Assembly (NCBI RefSeq): GCF_000380335.1
Contig: NC_021149.1
Location: 5,136,501-5,200,500 of the forward strand
Length of the DNA: 64,000 nt
Direction: 5' to 3'
Source: Azotobacter vinelandii CA
Lineage (GTDB): Bacteria; Pseudomonadota; Gammaproteobacteria; Pseudomonadales; Pseudomonadaceae
Part shown: positions 55,621 to 64,000 of the stretch, in pieces
How the letters are laid out: each line of letters opens with the position of its first letter
Numbering within the stretch: position 1 is the stretch's first letter
Position numbers and translations under genes: made by a program
The notes under the pieces: model-generated
The model's database searches: none
Told to the model about the DNA's origin: nothing
The model's input: only the letters and a program-made list of their open reading frames with translations

Positions 55621-58617
55621 TCAGGCGAGCTGATCGGTCTGGGTGCCGCTGCCGCCGACCACCTCGATCGCGGTGGTCGCGGCCGCCGTGGCGAAGATGA
55701 AGTCGCTCGCATCGAGCTGGTCGGCGTGGTTGCCCTCCAGGGCGATCTCGAACTGGTTGCCCTCGGCGTCGCTCTCACGGTTTTTCAGGTAGGTCTTGGT
55801 GCCGGCGTCGTTCAGCACTATCGCCAGGGTACCGTTGTAGCCGTCGCCCAGCCCGGTATAGCCGAGCGCGGAGAGGTCGATCAGGTCGGTGCCGTGGGTG
55901 AAGTCGACGATGCTGTCGGTGCCGTTCGTCCCGCTGGCGTAGTTGCGGAAGCTGTCGAGCGCGCCGCCGAAGCGGAAGATGTCGCTGCCGCTGCCGCCGC
56001 TCAGGGTGTCGCGCCCCGCCCCGCCGTCGAGGATGTCGTTGCCGGCGCCGCCGTCCAGGCTGTCGTTGCCGGCCCCGCCGAGCAGTTCCTCGGCCGCGCT
56101 GCTGCCGGAAAGCGTGTCGTCGCCGTCGCCGCCCGCCAGCACGACGCGCTCGTCGAGGATCAGGTTGGCCCCGCCGAGCGCGGACAGGTCGCCGTCCAGG
56201 GCGATCTCGAAACGCTCGCCGGCGGCGTTCGTCTCGAAGCTCTTCAGGTAGGTGCGGGTGCCGGCGCTGTTCACCTGCAGCGCCAGGGTACCGCCGTAGC
56301 CGTTGCCCAGACCGCTGAAGCCGAGGCCGGACAGGTCGATACGATCCTCGCTGGCATCGAAGTCAGTGATCAGATCGGCATAGCTGGCACTGTCGGTTCG
56401 GTAGCTGTCGGTCAGTTCGCTGAAGCGGAACACGTCGGCCCCGGCCCCGCCGGCCAGCGTGTCGCGCCCGCCGCCGCCGTGGATCACCTCGTCGGCGGCC
56501 GTGCCCTGCAGGCTGTCGTTGCCGGCGCTGCCTTCGAGGAGTTGCTGGCCGCTGGGCGTGGCGAAGATGAAATCCTCGTTGCCGAGCAGCTCCAGATAGT
56601 TGCCGTCGAGGGAAAACTCGAAGCGGTAGCCGTCGGCGCCGTTCTCGTAGCTTTTCACGTAGGTGCGGTCGCCGGCGCTGTTGAGTACCAGGGCGAGGGT
56701 GCCGTTGTAGCCGTCGCCCAGCCCGGTGAAGCCCAGCGCCGATACGTCGAGCTTGTCTTCGCCCACCGCGAAGTCGGCGATGCGGTCGCCCTGGTTGTCG
56801 CCGATGTCGTAGTTGCGCTGGCTGTCGGACAGCGCGTCGAAGCGGAACACGTCGGCTCCGGCGCCGCCGGTGAGGCTGTCGCGCCCGGCGCCGCCGACCA
56901 GGATGTCGTCGCCGGCCCCGCCGTCGAGCGTGTCGTTGCCGGCATGGCCGAGCAATGTCTCGGCGGCCGAGGTACCGAGCAGGGCGTTGTCGCCGGCATC
57001 CCCCTCGATGGCGGTGCGTTCGAAGAGCAGGTTGCCGGCGCCGAGCAGGCCGGCGAAGTTACCGTCCAGGGCGATCTCGAAACGCCGCCCCTCGGCGTCC
57101 GCCTCCAGGCTCTTCAGATAGGTGCGGCTGCCGTCGGCACTGACCTGCAGCAGCAGGGTGCCGTCATAGCCGTCGCCCAGCCCGGTGAAGCCCAGCGCGG
57201 ACAGGTCGATGCGGTCCTGGCTGGCGTCGAAGTCGGTGATCAGGTCGTTGAAGCTGGCGCTGTCGGTGCGGTAGCTGTCGGTGCGCGCGGAGACGCGGAA
57301 CAGGTCGGCGCCCGCGCCGCCGGTCAGGTTGTCGCGCCCGGCGCCGCCGTCGAGGATGTCGTTGCCGGCGCCGCCGTTCAGGCGGTCGTTGCCGTCCAGC
57401 CCGAGCAGCGTCTCGTGGGCGTCGCTGCCGCCAAGCGTGTCGTTGCCGGCCGTGCCTTCGAGGGTCGCCTGCTGGCCGGTGCCGGGCAGGTCGGAGACGA
57501 CGGAGTTGGCGCCGTAGAGGCGCACCGAGCCGTTCTGCACATTGCTGACGCTGTTGGCGTAGAGGCTGCTGTAGTCGGTGCCGTCGTCGCGCTCCTGGAT
57601 GCCATAGGTGGAGTTGGCCGAGCCGACGATGGTGTTGCCTTCGATCCAGGTGCCGGTGGTGGTGTAGAAATTGCCGGACACCCCGGCGGTATCGTCGTAG
57701 GACTGCAGGAGGATTTCCGCGTAGGAACCGTTCTGCGAATTGTCGTGGATGTAGTTGTCGAGGATCTGCACATCCTCGGCGCCGTAGACGCGCACCCCGT
57801 ATAGGCCGTTGCCGTAGATCTCGGCGTTCTGCAGGGTGACGTCGTGGGCCATCTTGATCTGCACGCCTTCCAGGCCGTTGTCGTAGTAGGCGCCGCCGTC
57901 GATCAGGATGTCGTAGGGGTGCGCCACGTCGGACGAGCCGCGCTGCACCACCAGCCCGGCGCCGCCGTTGCCGTAGGCGACGTTGTTGCTCAGGACGAAG
58001 TCGTTGGTGCTGGTGACCACGTTGAAGCCGTGGCGGTCGTTGTTGTACGAGACGTTGTTCTCGAACACCCCGCCGATCTGGAAATCGGCGACGAAGCCGT
58101 CGAGGCCGTTATCGTGGGCCACGCTGTCGCGGATCGTCAGGTTGACGGTCTGCTCGTGCGGGTCGAAACCGTAACCGGACATTTCGCGGATTTCCACCCG
58201 CTCCAGGGTCACGTCGCGGTCGGCGCCGTCCTCGCCGGGAATGTAGCCGTTGAACCAGCCGTCGACCTTGCCGCTGGTGTTGTCGCGGTTGCCGTCGAGG
58301 GTCAGGTCGCTCATGCCGAAGTTGCTGGTCTCCTCGCCGTAGGCCGAGCGGACGATGCCGGTGACGTCCTGGTCCCAGCCGTCGACCAGTTTGATCACCG
58401 TCTCGCCCATCCCCGCGCCGACGATATGGACATTACTCTTGATGGTCAGGCAACCATCGGAAGGCTCCTCGCCGCCGCTGACCCGGTATTCGCCGGCCGG
58501 CAGGTAGACGGTGCCGCCGCCGGCCGCGTAGGCGGCATCGATCGCCGCCTGGATGGCGGCCGTATCGTCGCTGACGCCGTCGCCCAGCGCCCCGAAATCT
58601 TTGACGTTGTAATCCAT
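55621..58617 (-). CDS. algE2: Mannuronan C-5-epimerase AlgE2 (A-R-R-R-R)
   Basis: 998 aa: one A module (1 to about 384) with catalytic YGFDPHEQ at 149-156 and Asp178, followed by four R modules starting near ATLEGTAGNDTLGG, AIEGDAGDNALLG, LLEGSAGNDSLQG and VLAGGDGDDTLSG. Each has several calcium-binding GGAGxDxL nonapeptides. The C-terminus ends GGSGTQTDQLA, shared with AlgE1, and forms the type I export signal. Both AlgE2 and AlgE5 have A-R4 architecture; the position beside algE1 and algE3 favours AlgE2. The A module is the G-block-forming type, based on family knowledge. Upstream AGGAAG and a shared leader as for algE3. Confidence 0.88.
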   Translation of the reverse strand: MDYNVKDFGALGDGVSDDTAAIQAAIDAAYAAGGGTVYLPAGEYRVSGGEEPSDGCLTIKSNVHIVGAGMGETVIKLVDGWDQDVTGIVRSAYGEETSNFGMSDLTLDGNRDNTSGKVDGWFNGYIPGEDGADRDVTLERVEIREMSGYGFDPHEQTVNLTIRDSVAHDNGLDGFVADFQIGGVFENNVSYNNDRHGFNVVTSTNDFVLSNNVAYGNGGAGLVVQRGSSDVAHPYDILIDGGAYYDNGLEGVQIKMAHDVTLQNAEIYGNGLYGVRVYGAEDVQILDNYIHDNSQNGSYAEILLQSYDDTAGVSGNFYTTTGTWIEGNTIVGSANSTYGIQERDDGTDYSSLYANSVSNVQNGSVRLYGANSVVSDLPGTGQQATLEGTAGNDTLGGSDAHETLLGLDGNDRLNGGAGNDILDGGAGRDNLTGGAGADLFRVSARTDSYRTDSASFNDLITDFDASQDRIDLSALGFTGLGDGYDGTLLLQVSADGSRTYLKSLEADAEGRRFEIALDGNFAGLLGAGNLLFERTAIEGDAGDNALLGTSAAETLLGHAGNDTLDGGAGDDILVGGAGRDSLTGGAGADVFRFDALSDSQRNYDIGDNQGDRIADFAVGEDKLDVSALGFTGLGDGYNGTLALVLNSAGDRTYVKSYENGADGYRFEFSLDGNYLELLGNEDFIFATPSGQQLLEGSAGNDSLQGTAADEVIHGGGGRDTLAGGAGADVFRFSELTDSYRTDSASYADLITDFDASEDRIDLSGLGFSGLGNGYGGTLALQVNSAGTRTYLKSFETNAAGERFEIALDGDLSALGGANLILDERVVLAGGDGDDTLSGSSAAEELLGGAGNDSLDGGAGNDILDGGAGRDTLSGGSGSDIFRFGGALDSFRNYASGTNGTDSIVDFTHGTDLIDLSALGYTGLGDGYNGTLAIVLNDAGTKTYLKNRESDAEGNQFEIALEGNHADQLDASDFIFATAAATTAIEVVGGSGTQTDQLA

Positions 58618-58880
58618 GCTGCTTCCTGTTCCGTTACTGCGCAGCCCGCAGGCCGCCTGGAAAGTGAAGGGAGGAAGAGTCGACTGGTCGAACAGGCTTT
58701 TCCCGTCCCCGGCTCGGCATGCGGCGAACCCTTCCCCGGCGCCCGGCGATCGTCGCGTTCAGCGAGAAAAGCGGGGGGCGGACAAAGCGAAGCGGCTCGC
58801 GCGCTGCTGTGCCTGAGACTGGCCCGAAGGCCATTGGTTCGCCCGGCCGGAATGGTCGGGCGGGTATGGGCGGGGTCGGA
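58618..58880 (-). promoter_or_regulatory. algE2 leader and algE1 terminator region
   Basis: 263 bp. It carries the same leader block as algE3 (58659-58712) and the algE1 terminator hairpin at 58840-58862. The 40 bp before the ATG are nearly identical to those of algE3. Confidence 0.6.
58840..58862 (-). terminator. Intrinsic terminator of algE1
   Basis: Stem CGCCCGGCC / GGTCGGGCG (one G-U pair), 5-nt loop, same place and sequence as the algE2 terminator, 19 bp after the algE1 stop. Confidence 0.65.
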
Positions 58881-61800
58881 TCAGGCGAGTTGATCGGTCT
58901 GGGTGCCGCTGCTGCCGACCACCTCCAACTGTGTGGCGGTGGGATCGCTGCTCGCCACGGCGGCCGAGCCGTCGTCGGCGAAAACCACATTGGCGGCGGA
59001 AAGATCGCCCGTGTGGTCGCCGTCCAGGGCGACCTCGAAGCGCCGGCCCTCGAGGTCCTCCTCGTAGCTCTTGAGGTAGGTACGGGTTCCGGCGCTGCTG
59101 AGCTGCACCAGCAGGGTGCCGTTGTAGCCGTCGCCGAAGCCGCTGAAGCCCAGGGCGGACAGGTCGATGCGGTCCTCGCTGGCGTCGAAGTCGAGGATCA
59201 GGTCGTTGAACACCCCCGCGTCGGTGCGGTAGCTATCGGTACGCGCGGCGAACACGAAGGTGTCGGCACCCGTGCCGCCGGTCAGGTCGTCGCGCCCCGC
59301 TCCGCCGTCGAGCTGGTCGTCACCGGCGCCGCCGTCCAGGCGGTCGTCGCCGGCTCCGCCGTAGAGCTGGTCGTTGGCATCGCTGCCGACCAGCACGTCG
59401 TTGCCGTCGGTTCCCTGCGGCACTTCGACGGTGCCGCCGGAAAGACTCGAATGGGCGCCGGAAAGCTGCACCGAGGCGACCTGGCCGCCGCTGATGTCGT
59501 TGTCCACGAGCGTGGTGTAGTCGCTGCCGTCGTCGCGCTCGCGCACCGCATAGTTGGCGTTGTCCGAAGCGTCGATGAGATTGCCTTCGATCCGGGTGTT
59601 CAGGGTCTCGTACAGCTCACCGGTGACCTGGCTGTCGTCGAAGGCCTGCAGCAGGACTTCCGGATAGGTGCCGTTCTGCGAATTGTCGTGAATCTGGTTG
59701 TCGAGGATCTGCACGTCCTCCGTGCCGTACAGGCGCACGCCGGAGGAGCCGTTGCCGTAGATCTCGGCGTTCTGCAGGGTGACGTTGTTGGTCATCTTGA
59801 ACAGCACGCCTTCCAGGGCGTTGTCGTAGTAGGCGCCGCCGTCGATCAGGATATCGGTCGGCTGGGCCAGGTCCTCCGAGCCCCGCTGGATCGTCAGGCC
59901 GGCGCCGCCGTTGCCGTAGGCGACGTTGTTGGTCATGACGAAATCGTAGGTGCTGGTGACCACGTTGAAGCCGTGGCGGTCGTTGTTGTAGGCGACGTTG
60001 TTCTCGAACACGCTGTCGACCAGATAGTCGGCGACGAAGCCGTCGAGGCCGTTGTCGTGGGCCACGCTGTCGCGGATCGTCAGGTTGATGGTCTGCTCGT
60101 GCGGATCGAAGCCGTAGCCGGACATCTCGCGGATTTCCACCCGCTCGATGGTCACGTTGCGGTCGGCGCCGTCCTGGCCGGGGATGTAGCCGTTGAACCA
60201 GCCGTCGACCTTGCCGCTGGTGTTGTCGCGGTTGCCGTCGAGGGTCAGGTCGCGCATGCCGAAGTTGCTGGTCTCTTCGCCATAGGCCGAGCGGACCATG
60301 CCGGTGATCTTCTGGTCGGAGCCGTCGATCAGCTTGATGACCGTTTCGCCTATGCCGTCGCCGGCCAGGTAGACGCCGTCCTTGAGCATCAGGCAGCCGT
60401 CGCCCGGCTCCCCGGTGGGGCTGACCCGGTACTCGCCGGCCGGCAGGTAGACGGTGCCGCCACCGGCCGCGTAGGCGGCGTCGATCGCCGCCTGGATGGC
60501 CGGCCGGTCGTCGCTGGCGCCGTCGCCCAGCGCGCCGAAGTCCTTGGCATTGAACACGGCGGGCTCGAAGATCACGTTGCCGCTGTCCAGTTGGCCGCTG
60601 AAGTCGCCGTCCAGGGCGATCTCGAAGCGCTGGCCGTTGGCATCGGCCTCGAAACTCTTCAGGTAGGTGCGGGTGCCCGCGGCGTTGACCTGCAGCAGCA
60701 GGGTGCCGTCGTAGCCGTTGCCGAAACCGCTGAAGCCCAGGCCGGACAGGTCGATGCGGTCCTGGGTGGGATCGAAGTCGGTGATCAGGTCGTTGAAGCT
60801 GGCGCTGTCGGTGCGGTAGCTGTCGGTACGCGTGGAGAACAGAAAGGTGTCGGCGCCCGTGCCGCCGGTCAGGGTGTCGCGCCCCGCTCCGCCGTCGAGG
60901 ATGTCGTTGCCGGCGCCGCCGTTCAGGTTGTCCCGGCCGTCCAGGCCGAGGAGCCGCTCGTTGGCCTCGGTGCCCTGCAAGGTATCGTTGCCGTCGGTGC
61001 CTTCGATAATCGTCATCTGTCCCCCCTGAGACGTCGCGAAAACGAACTGCTCGGCGCTGAGCTGCCCCTGGTAGTTGCCCGCGAGGGAAAGCTCGAAGCT
61101 GTAGCCGTTGGCGTCGGTGTCGTAACTCTTCAGATCGGTGCGGTCGCCGGCGCTGTTGAGCACCACGGCGAGGGTGCCGTTGCGGCCGTTGCCCAGCCCG
61201 GTGAAGCCCAGCGCCGATACGTCGATCCTGTCCAGGGTCGGGTCGAAGTCGAGAATGCGGTCGGCCTGGTTGTCGCCGGTGGTGTAGTTGCGCTGGCTGT
61301 CGGACAGCGCGTCGAAGCGGAACACGTCCGCCCCGGCGCCACCGGTGAGGGTGTCGCGCCCGGCGCCGCCGACCAGGATGTCGTCGCCGGCCCCGCCGTT
61401 GAGGGTGTCGTTGCCGCCGTAGCCCAGGAGGGTCTCGTTGGCATCGGTGCCGAGCAGGTTGTCGCTGCCCTCGGTACCGGTGGCCGGAGCGGCGTCGAAC
61501 AACAGGTTGTTGTCGTTGAACAGACCGGTGAAGTTGCCGTCCAGGGCGATCTCGAAGCGCCGGCCCTGGGCGTCCGCTTCGTAGCTCTTCAGGTAGGTGC
61601 GCGTACCCTCGGCGTTGGTCTTCAGCAGCAGGGTGCCATTGTAGCCGTCGCCCAGGCCGGTGAAGCCCAGCGCGGACAGGTCGATGCTGTCCTCGTCGGC
61701 GTCGAAGTCGGTGATCAGGTCGTTGAAGCTGGCGCTGTCGGTGCGGTAGCTGTCGGTGCGCGCGGAGAAGCGGAAGGTGTCGGCGCCCGCGCCGCCGGTC

Positions 61801-63092
61801 AGGTTGTCGCGCCCTGCCCCGCCGTCGAGGATGTCGTTGCCGGCATCGCCGTTCAGGCGGTCGTCGCCGGCCTGGCCGAGCAGCGTCTCGTGGGCCTCGG
61901 TCCCGCTCAGCGCATCGTTGCCCGCGCTGCCTTCGAGGGTCGCCTGCTGGCCGGTGCCGGACTGGCTGGAAACCGTCGAGTTGGCGCCATACAGCCGTAC
62001 CGCCCCGGTCTGCACACCGTCGATGCTGTTGGCGTAGAGGCTGCTGTAGTCGGTGCCGTCGGCGCGCTCCTGGATGCCGTAGGTGGAATTGGCCGAGCCG
62101 ACGATGGTGTTGCCCTCGATCCAGGTGCCGGTGGTGGCGTAGAAGTTGCCGGACACCCCGGCGGTGTCGTCGTAGGACTGCAGCAGGACTTCGGCATAGG
62201 CGCCGTTCTGCGAATTGTCGTGGATCTGGTTGTCGAGGATTTGCACGTCCTGGGCGCCGTAGACGCGCACCCCGTACAGGCCGTTGCCGTAGATCTCGGC
62301 GTTCTGCAGGGTGACGTCGTGGGCCATCTTGAGCTGCACGCCTTCCAGGCCGTTGTCGTAGTAGGCGCCGCCGTCGATCAGGATGTCGTAGGGATGGGGC
62401 AGGTCGGATGACCCGCGCTGTACCACCAGGCCGGCGCCGCCGTTGCCGTAGGCGACGTTGTTGCTCAGGACGAAGTCGTTGGTGCTGGTGACGATGTTGA
62501 AGCCGTGGCGGTCGTTGTTGTACGAGACGTTGTTCTCGAACACCCCGCCGACCTGGTAGTCGGCGACGAAGCCGTCGAGGCCGTTGTCGTGAGCCACGCT
62601 GTCGCGGATCGTCAGGTTGATGGTCTGCTCGTGCGGGTCGAAACCGTAACCGGACATTTCGCGGATTTCCACCCGCTCCAGGGTCACGTCGCGGTCGGCG
62701 CCGTCCTGGCCGGGGATGTAGCCGTTGAACCAGCCGTCGACCTTGGCAGACACGTTGTCGCGGTTGCCGTCGAGGGTCAGGTCGCTCATGCCGAAGTTGC
62801 TGGTCTCCTCGCCATAAGCCGAGCGCACCATGCCGGTGACGTCCTGCTCCCAGCCATCGACCAGCTTGATGACCGTCTCGCCCATCCCGGCGCCGACGAT
62901 ATGGACGTTGCTCTTGATGGTCAGACAACCATCGGAAGGCTCCTCGCCGCCGCTGACCCGATATTCGCCGGCCGGCAGGTAGACGGTGCCGCCGCCCGCC
63001 GCGTGGGCGGCGTCGATCGCCGCCTGGATGGCCGCCGTGTCGTCGCTGACGCCATCGCCCAGTGCTCCGAAATCCTTGACGTTGTAATCCAT
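58881..63092 (-). CDS. algE1: Mannuronan C-5-epimerase AlgE1 (A-R-R-R-A-R)
   Basis: 1403 aa, the length I recall for AlgE1. A1 (1 to about 384), R1-R3 (to about 845), A2 (846 to about 1225; starts at 60557 with VFNAKDFGALGDG) and R4 to the end. Both A modules keep YGFDPHEQ and the later Asp. In the family A1 makes G-blocks and A2 makes alternating MG. The tail of A2 and R4 (TLVDNDISGGQ, ALDGDHTGDLSAANVVFA) resembles AlgE4 rather than AlgE3. The C-terminus is GSSGTQTDQLA. It is exported without an N-terminal signal. Confidence 0.95.
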   Translation of the reverse strand: MDYNVKDFGALGDGVSDDTAAIQAAIDAAHAAGGGTVYLPAGEYRVSGGEEPSDGCLTIKSNVHIVGAGMGETVIKLVDGWEQDVTGMVRSAYGEETSNFGMSDLTLDGNRDNVSAKVDGWFNGYIPGQDGADRDVTLERVEIREMSGYGFDPHEQTINLTIRDSVAHDNGLDGFVADYQVGGVFENNVSYNNDRHGFNIVTSTNDFVLSNNVAYGNGGAGLVVQRGSSDLPHPYDILIDGGAYYDNGLEGVQLKMAHDVTLQNAEIYGNGLYGVRVYGAQDVQILDNQIHDNSQNGAYAEVLLQSYDDTAGVSGNFYATTGTWIEGNTIVGSANSTYGIQERADGTDYSSLYANSIDGVQTGAVRLYGANSTVSSQSGTGQQATLEGSAGNDALSGTEAHETLLGQAGDDRLNGDAGNDILDGGAGRDNLTGGAGADTFRFSARTDSYRTDSASFNDLITDFDADEDSIDLSALGFTGLGDGYNGTLLLKTNAEGTRTYLKSYEADAQGRRFEIALDGNFTGLFNDNNLLFDAAPATGTEGSDNLLGTDANETLLGYGGNDTLNGGAGDDILVGGAGRDTLTGGAGADVFRFDALSDSQRNYTTGDNQADRILDFDPTLDRIDVSALGFTGLGNGRNGTLAVVLNSAGDRTDLKSYDTDANGYSFELSLAGNYQGQLSAEQFVFATSQGGQMTIIEGTDGNDTLQGTEANERLLGLDGRDNLNGGAGNDILDGGAGRDTLTGGTGADTFLFSTRTDSYRTDSASFNDLITDFDPTQDRIDLSGLGFSGFGNGYDGTLLLQVNAAGTRTYLKSFEADANGQRFEIALDGDFSGQLDSGNVIFEPAVFNAKDFGALGDGASDDRPAIQAAIDAAYAAGGGTVYLPAGEYRVSPTGEPGDGCLMLKDGVYLAGDGIGETVIKLIDGSDQKITGMVRSAYGEETSNFGMRDLTLDGNRDNTSGKVDGWFNGYIPGQDGADRNVTIERVEIREMSGYGFDPHEQTINLTIRDSVAHDNGLDGFVADYLVDSVFENNVAYNNDRHGFNVVTSTYDFVMTNNVAYGNGGAGLTIQRGSEDLAQPTDILIDGGAYYDNALEGVLFKMTNNVTLQNAEIYGNGSSGVRLYGTEDVQILDNQIHDNSQNGTYPEVLLQAFDDSQVTGELYETLNTRIEGNLIDASDNANYAVRERDDGSDYTTLVDNDISGGQVASVQLSGAHSSLSGGTVEVPQGTDGNDVLVGSDANDQLYGGAGDDRLDGGAGDDQLDGGAGRDDLTGGTGADTFVFAARTDSYRTDAGVFNDLILDFDASEDRIDLSALGFSGFGDGYNGTLLVQLSSAGTRTYLKSYEEDLEGRRFEVALDGDHTGDLSAANVVFADDGSAAVASSDPTATQLEVVGSSGTQTDQLA

Positions 63093-63367
63093 GATCCGCT
63101 TCCTAATCCCGTCGTGTTGCTAGGCCCAGGGCTGCCTGGGAAGTGGAGAAGGAAGAGACGACTGCCGGAAAAGGTTTTCCCTGCCTCTGGCTTCGAGCGC
63201 GACCGCCTGCACCTTGCGCACAAACACGCCCTGCCGGTCGTTCCCGGAGGCGGCGCTCGGGCGCACCGGAACGCGCCTGTCTGTAGGTGAGATTAGATTG
63301 GAAACTTCGGGGCAGCCGGCGGCCGGCCGCCTTGCCGACGACCGGCTGTGTGGCGGAGCGGGACGCG
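63093..63367 (-). promoter_or_regulatory. algE1 leader region
   Basis: 275 bp between algE4 and algE1. The leader block is present in diverged form (63136-63190). A short self-complementary GGCGGCCGGCCGCC lies at 63318-63331, after the algE4 stop, but I see no T-run, so the algE4 terminator is uncertain. Confidence 0.5.
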
Positions 63368-64000
63368 CTAGACGATCGTCCCGGCCTGCGTGCCGCTGTC
63401 GCCGAGCACTTCGAGTTCGGTGGTCGTCCCGGTCGCGGCGAAGACCACATTGGCGGCGGAAAGATCGCCCGTGTGGTCGCCGTCCAGGGCGACCTCGAAG
63501 CGCCGTCCCTCGGCATCCGCCTCGAAGCTTTTCAGGTAGGTGCGCGTGCCCTCGGCGTTGGTCTTCAGGAGCAGGGTGCCGCCATAGCCGTCGCCCAGAC
63601 CGGAAAAGCCCAGCGCGGACAGGTCGATGCGATCCTCACTGGCCTCGAAGTCGAGGATCAGGTCGTTGAACACCGCCGTGTCGGTACGGTAGCTGTCCTC
63701 GCGGGCGGAAAACACGAAGGTGTCGGCGCCCGCGCCGCCGCTCAGCCGGTCGCGCCCGGCGCCGCCGTCGAGGATGTCGTCGCCGGCCCCGCCGTCCAGG
63801 CGATCGGCGCCGGAGCCGCCCTGGAGCTGGTCGTCCGCGTCGCCGCCGACCAGTGGCTCGCCGTCGCTTCCCGCGGACGGCTGTTGCGGTGTCGCGCCGG
63901 GTTCGCCGGATACCGTCGAGTGAGGTCCGTACAGTTGGATGGGCTGTTGCACCCCGGCGATGTCGTTGTCGATCAGGCTGCTGTAGTCGGTGCCGTCGTT
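63368..64000 (-). CDS. algE4: Mannuronan C-5-epimerase AlgE4, C-terminal part (start beyond window)
   Basis: The last 210 residues are visible. They start inside the end of an A module (NDGTDYSSLIDNDIAGVQQPIQLYGPHSTVSG) and continue through one R module: GSGADRLDGGAGDDILDGGAGRDRLSGG nonapeptides, then SYRTDTAVFNDLILDFEASEDRIDLSALGFSGLGDG, ending LEVLGDSGTQAGTIV. The single R module and this C-terminus match AlgE4 (A-R, about 553 aa), the processive enzyme producing alternating MG. The A module and catalytic residues lie outside the window. Confidence 0.88.
   Translation of the reverse strand, partial: NDGTDYSSLIDNDIAGVQQPIQLYGPHSTVSGEPGATPQQPSAGSDGEPLVGGDADDQLQGGSGADRLDGGAGDDILDGGAGRDRLSGGAGADTFVFSAREDSYRTDTAVFNDLILDFEASEDRIDLSALGFSGLGDGYGGTLLLKTNAEGTRTYLKSFEADAEGRRFEVALDGDHTGDLSAANVVFAATGTTTELEVLGDSGTQAGTIV

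Overview
The window almost certainly comes from Azotobacter vinelandii or a very close relative. The DNA is GC-rich with Pseudomonas-type codon use. NifL and NifA read as the A. vinelandii proteins (519 and 522 aa). NafY has His at position 121, the residue I recall as its FeMo-co ligand. A tandem family of modular alginate C-5-epimerases (AlgE) fills the right end. Identities are from recognition only; no search was run.

Layout. (1) 1-5.6 kb, molybdate: a partial modA and modE face modG across a textbook ModE operator. modG is followed by a ModC-type ATPase, which is convergent with a modA-modB-TupA-like SBP operon. (2) 6.0-25.9 kb, a complete type VI secretion system: tssA, M, L, K, J leftward and tssB, C, hcp, E, F, G, clpV rightward, then an AT-richer putative effector, vgrG, a MORN-type protein and a DUF4280 PAAR-like protein. 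(3) 26.1-32.7 kb, leftward rnfABCDGEH with nafY and a small NifX-like gene: the membrane electron-transfer complex that feeds nitrogenase, plus FeMo-co carrier proteins. (4) 33.1-40.1 kb, rightward nifL-nifA and nifB-fdxN-nifO-nifQ-rhdN-grx5: the oxygen/nitrogen sensor, the activator, and the NifB-cofactor and Mo-donation steps. The sequence shows sigma54 -24/-12 promoters and NifA upstream sites (TGT-N10-ACA) for rnf, nifL and nifB, with one site in the shared rnf/nifL spacer. (5) 40.1-41.4 kb, a scar: REP-like hairpin, broken integron-type integrase, strong palindrome and an orphan P-loop kinase. (6) 41.6-46.7 kb, nitric oxide/nitrite module: norR, flavohaemoprotein hmp, an HPP-CBS membrane protein and a FocA/NirC channel. 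(7) 46.8-49.5 kb, an MFS transporter and a LysR regulator. (8) 49.8-64.0 kb, four leftward epimerase genes: algE3, algE2, algE1 and the 3' end of algE4, each with its own leader, and with a terminator-like hairpin after the first three.

How it fits together: Mo uptake and storage, FeMo-co assembly, low-potential electron supply and nitrogenase regulation sit within 40 kb. The T6SS lies inserted between the Mo and Rnf/nif blocks. The epimerases make the extracellular alginate that Azotobacter uses for encystment and as an oxygen-diffusion barrier. The most promising new item is the T6SS-embedded 200-aa protein with a His...Cys arrangement resembling permuted NlpC/P60 (papain-like) enzymes. The clearest evolutionary observation is that algE3 looks like a mosaic of an algE1-like 5' part and an algE2-like 3' part.
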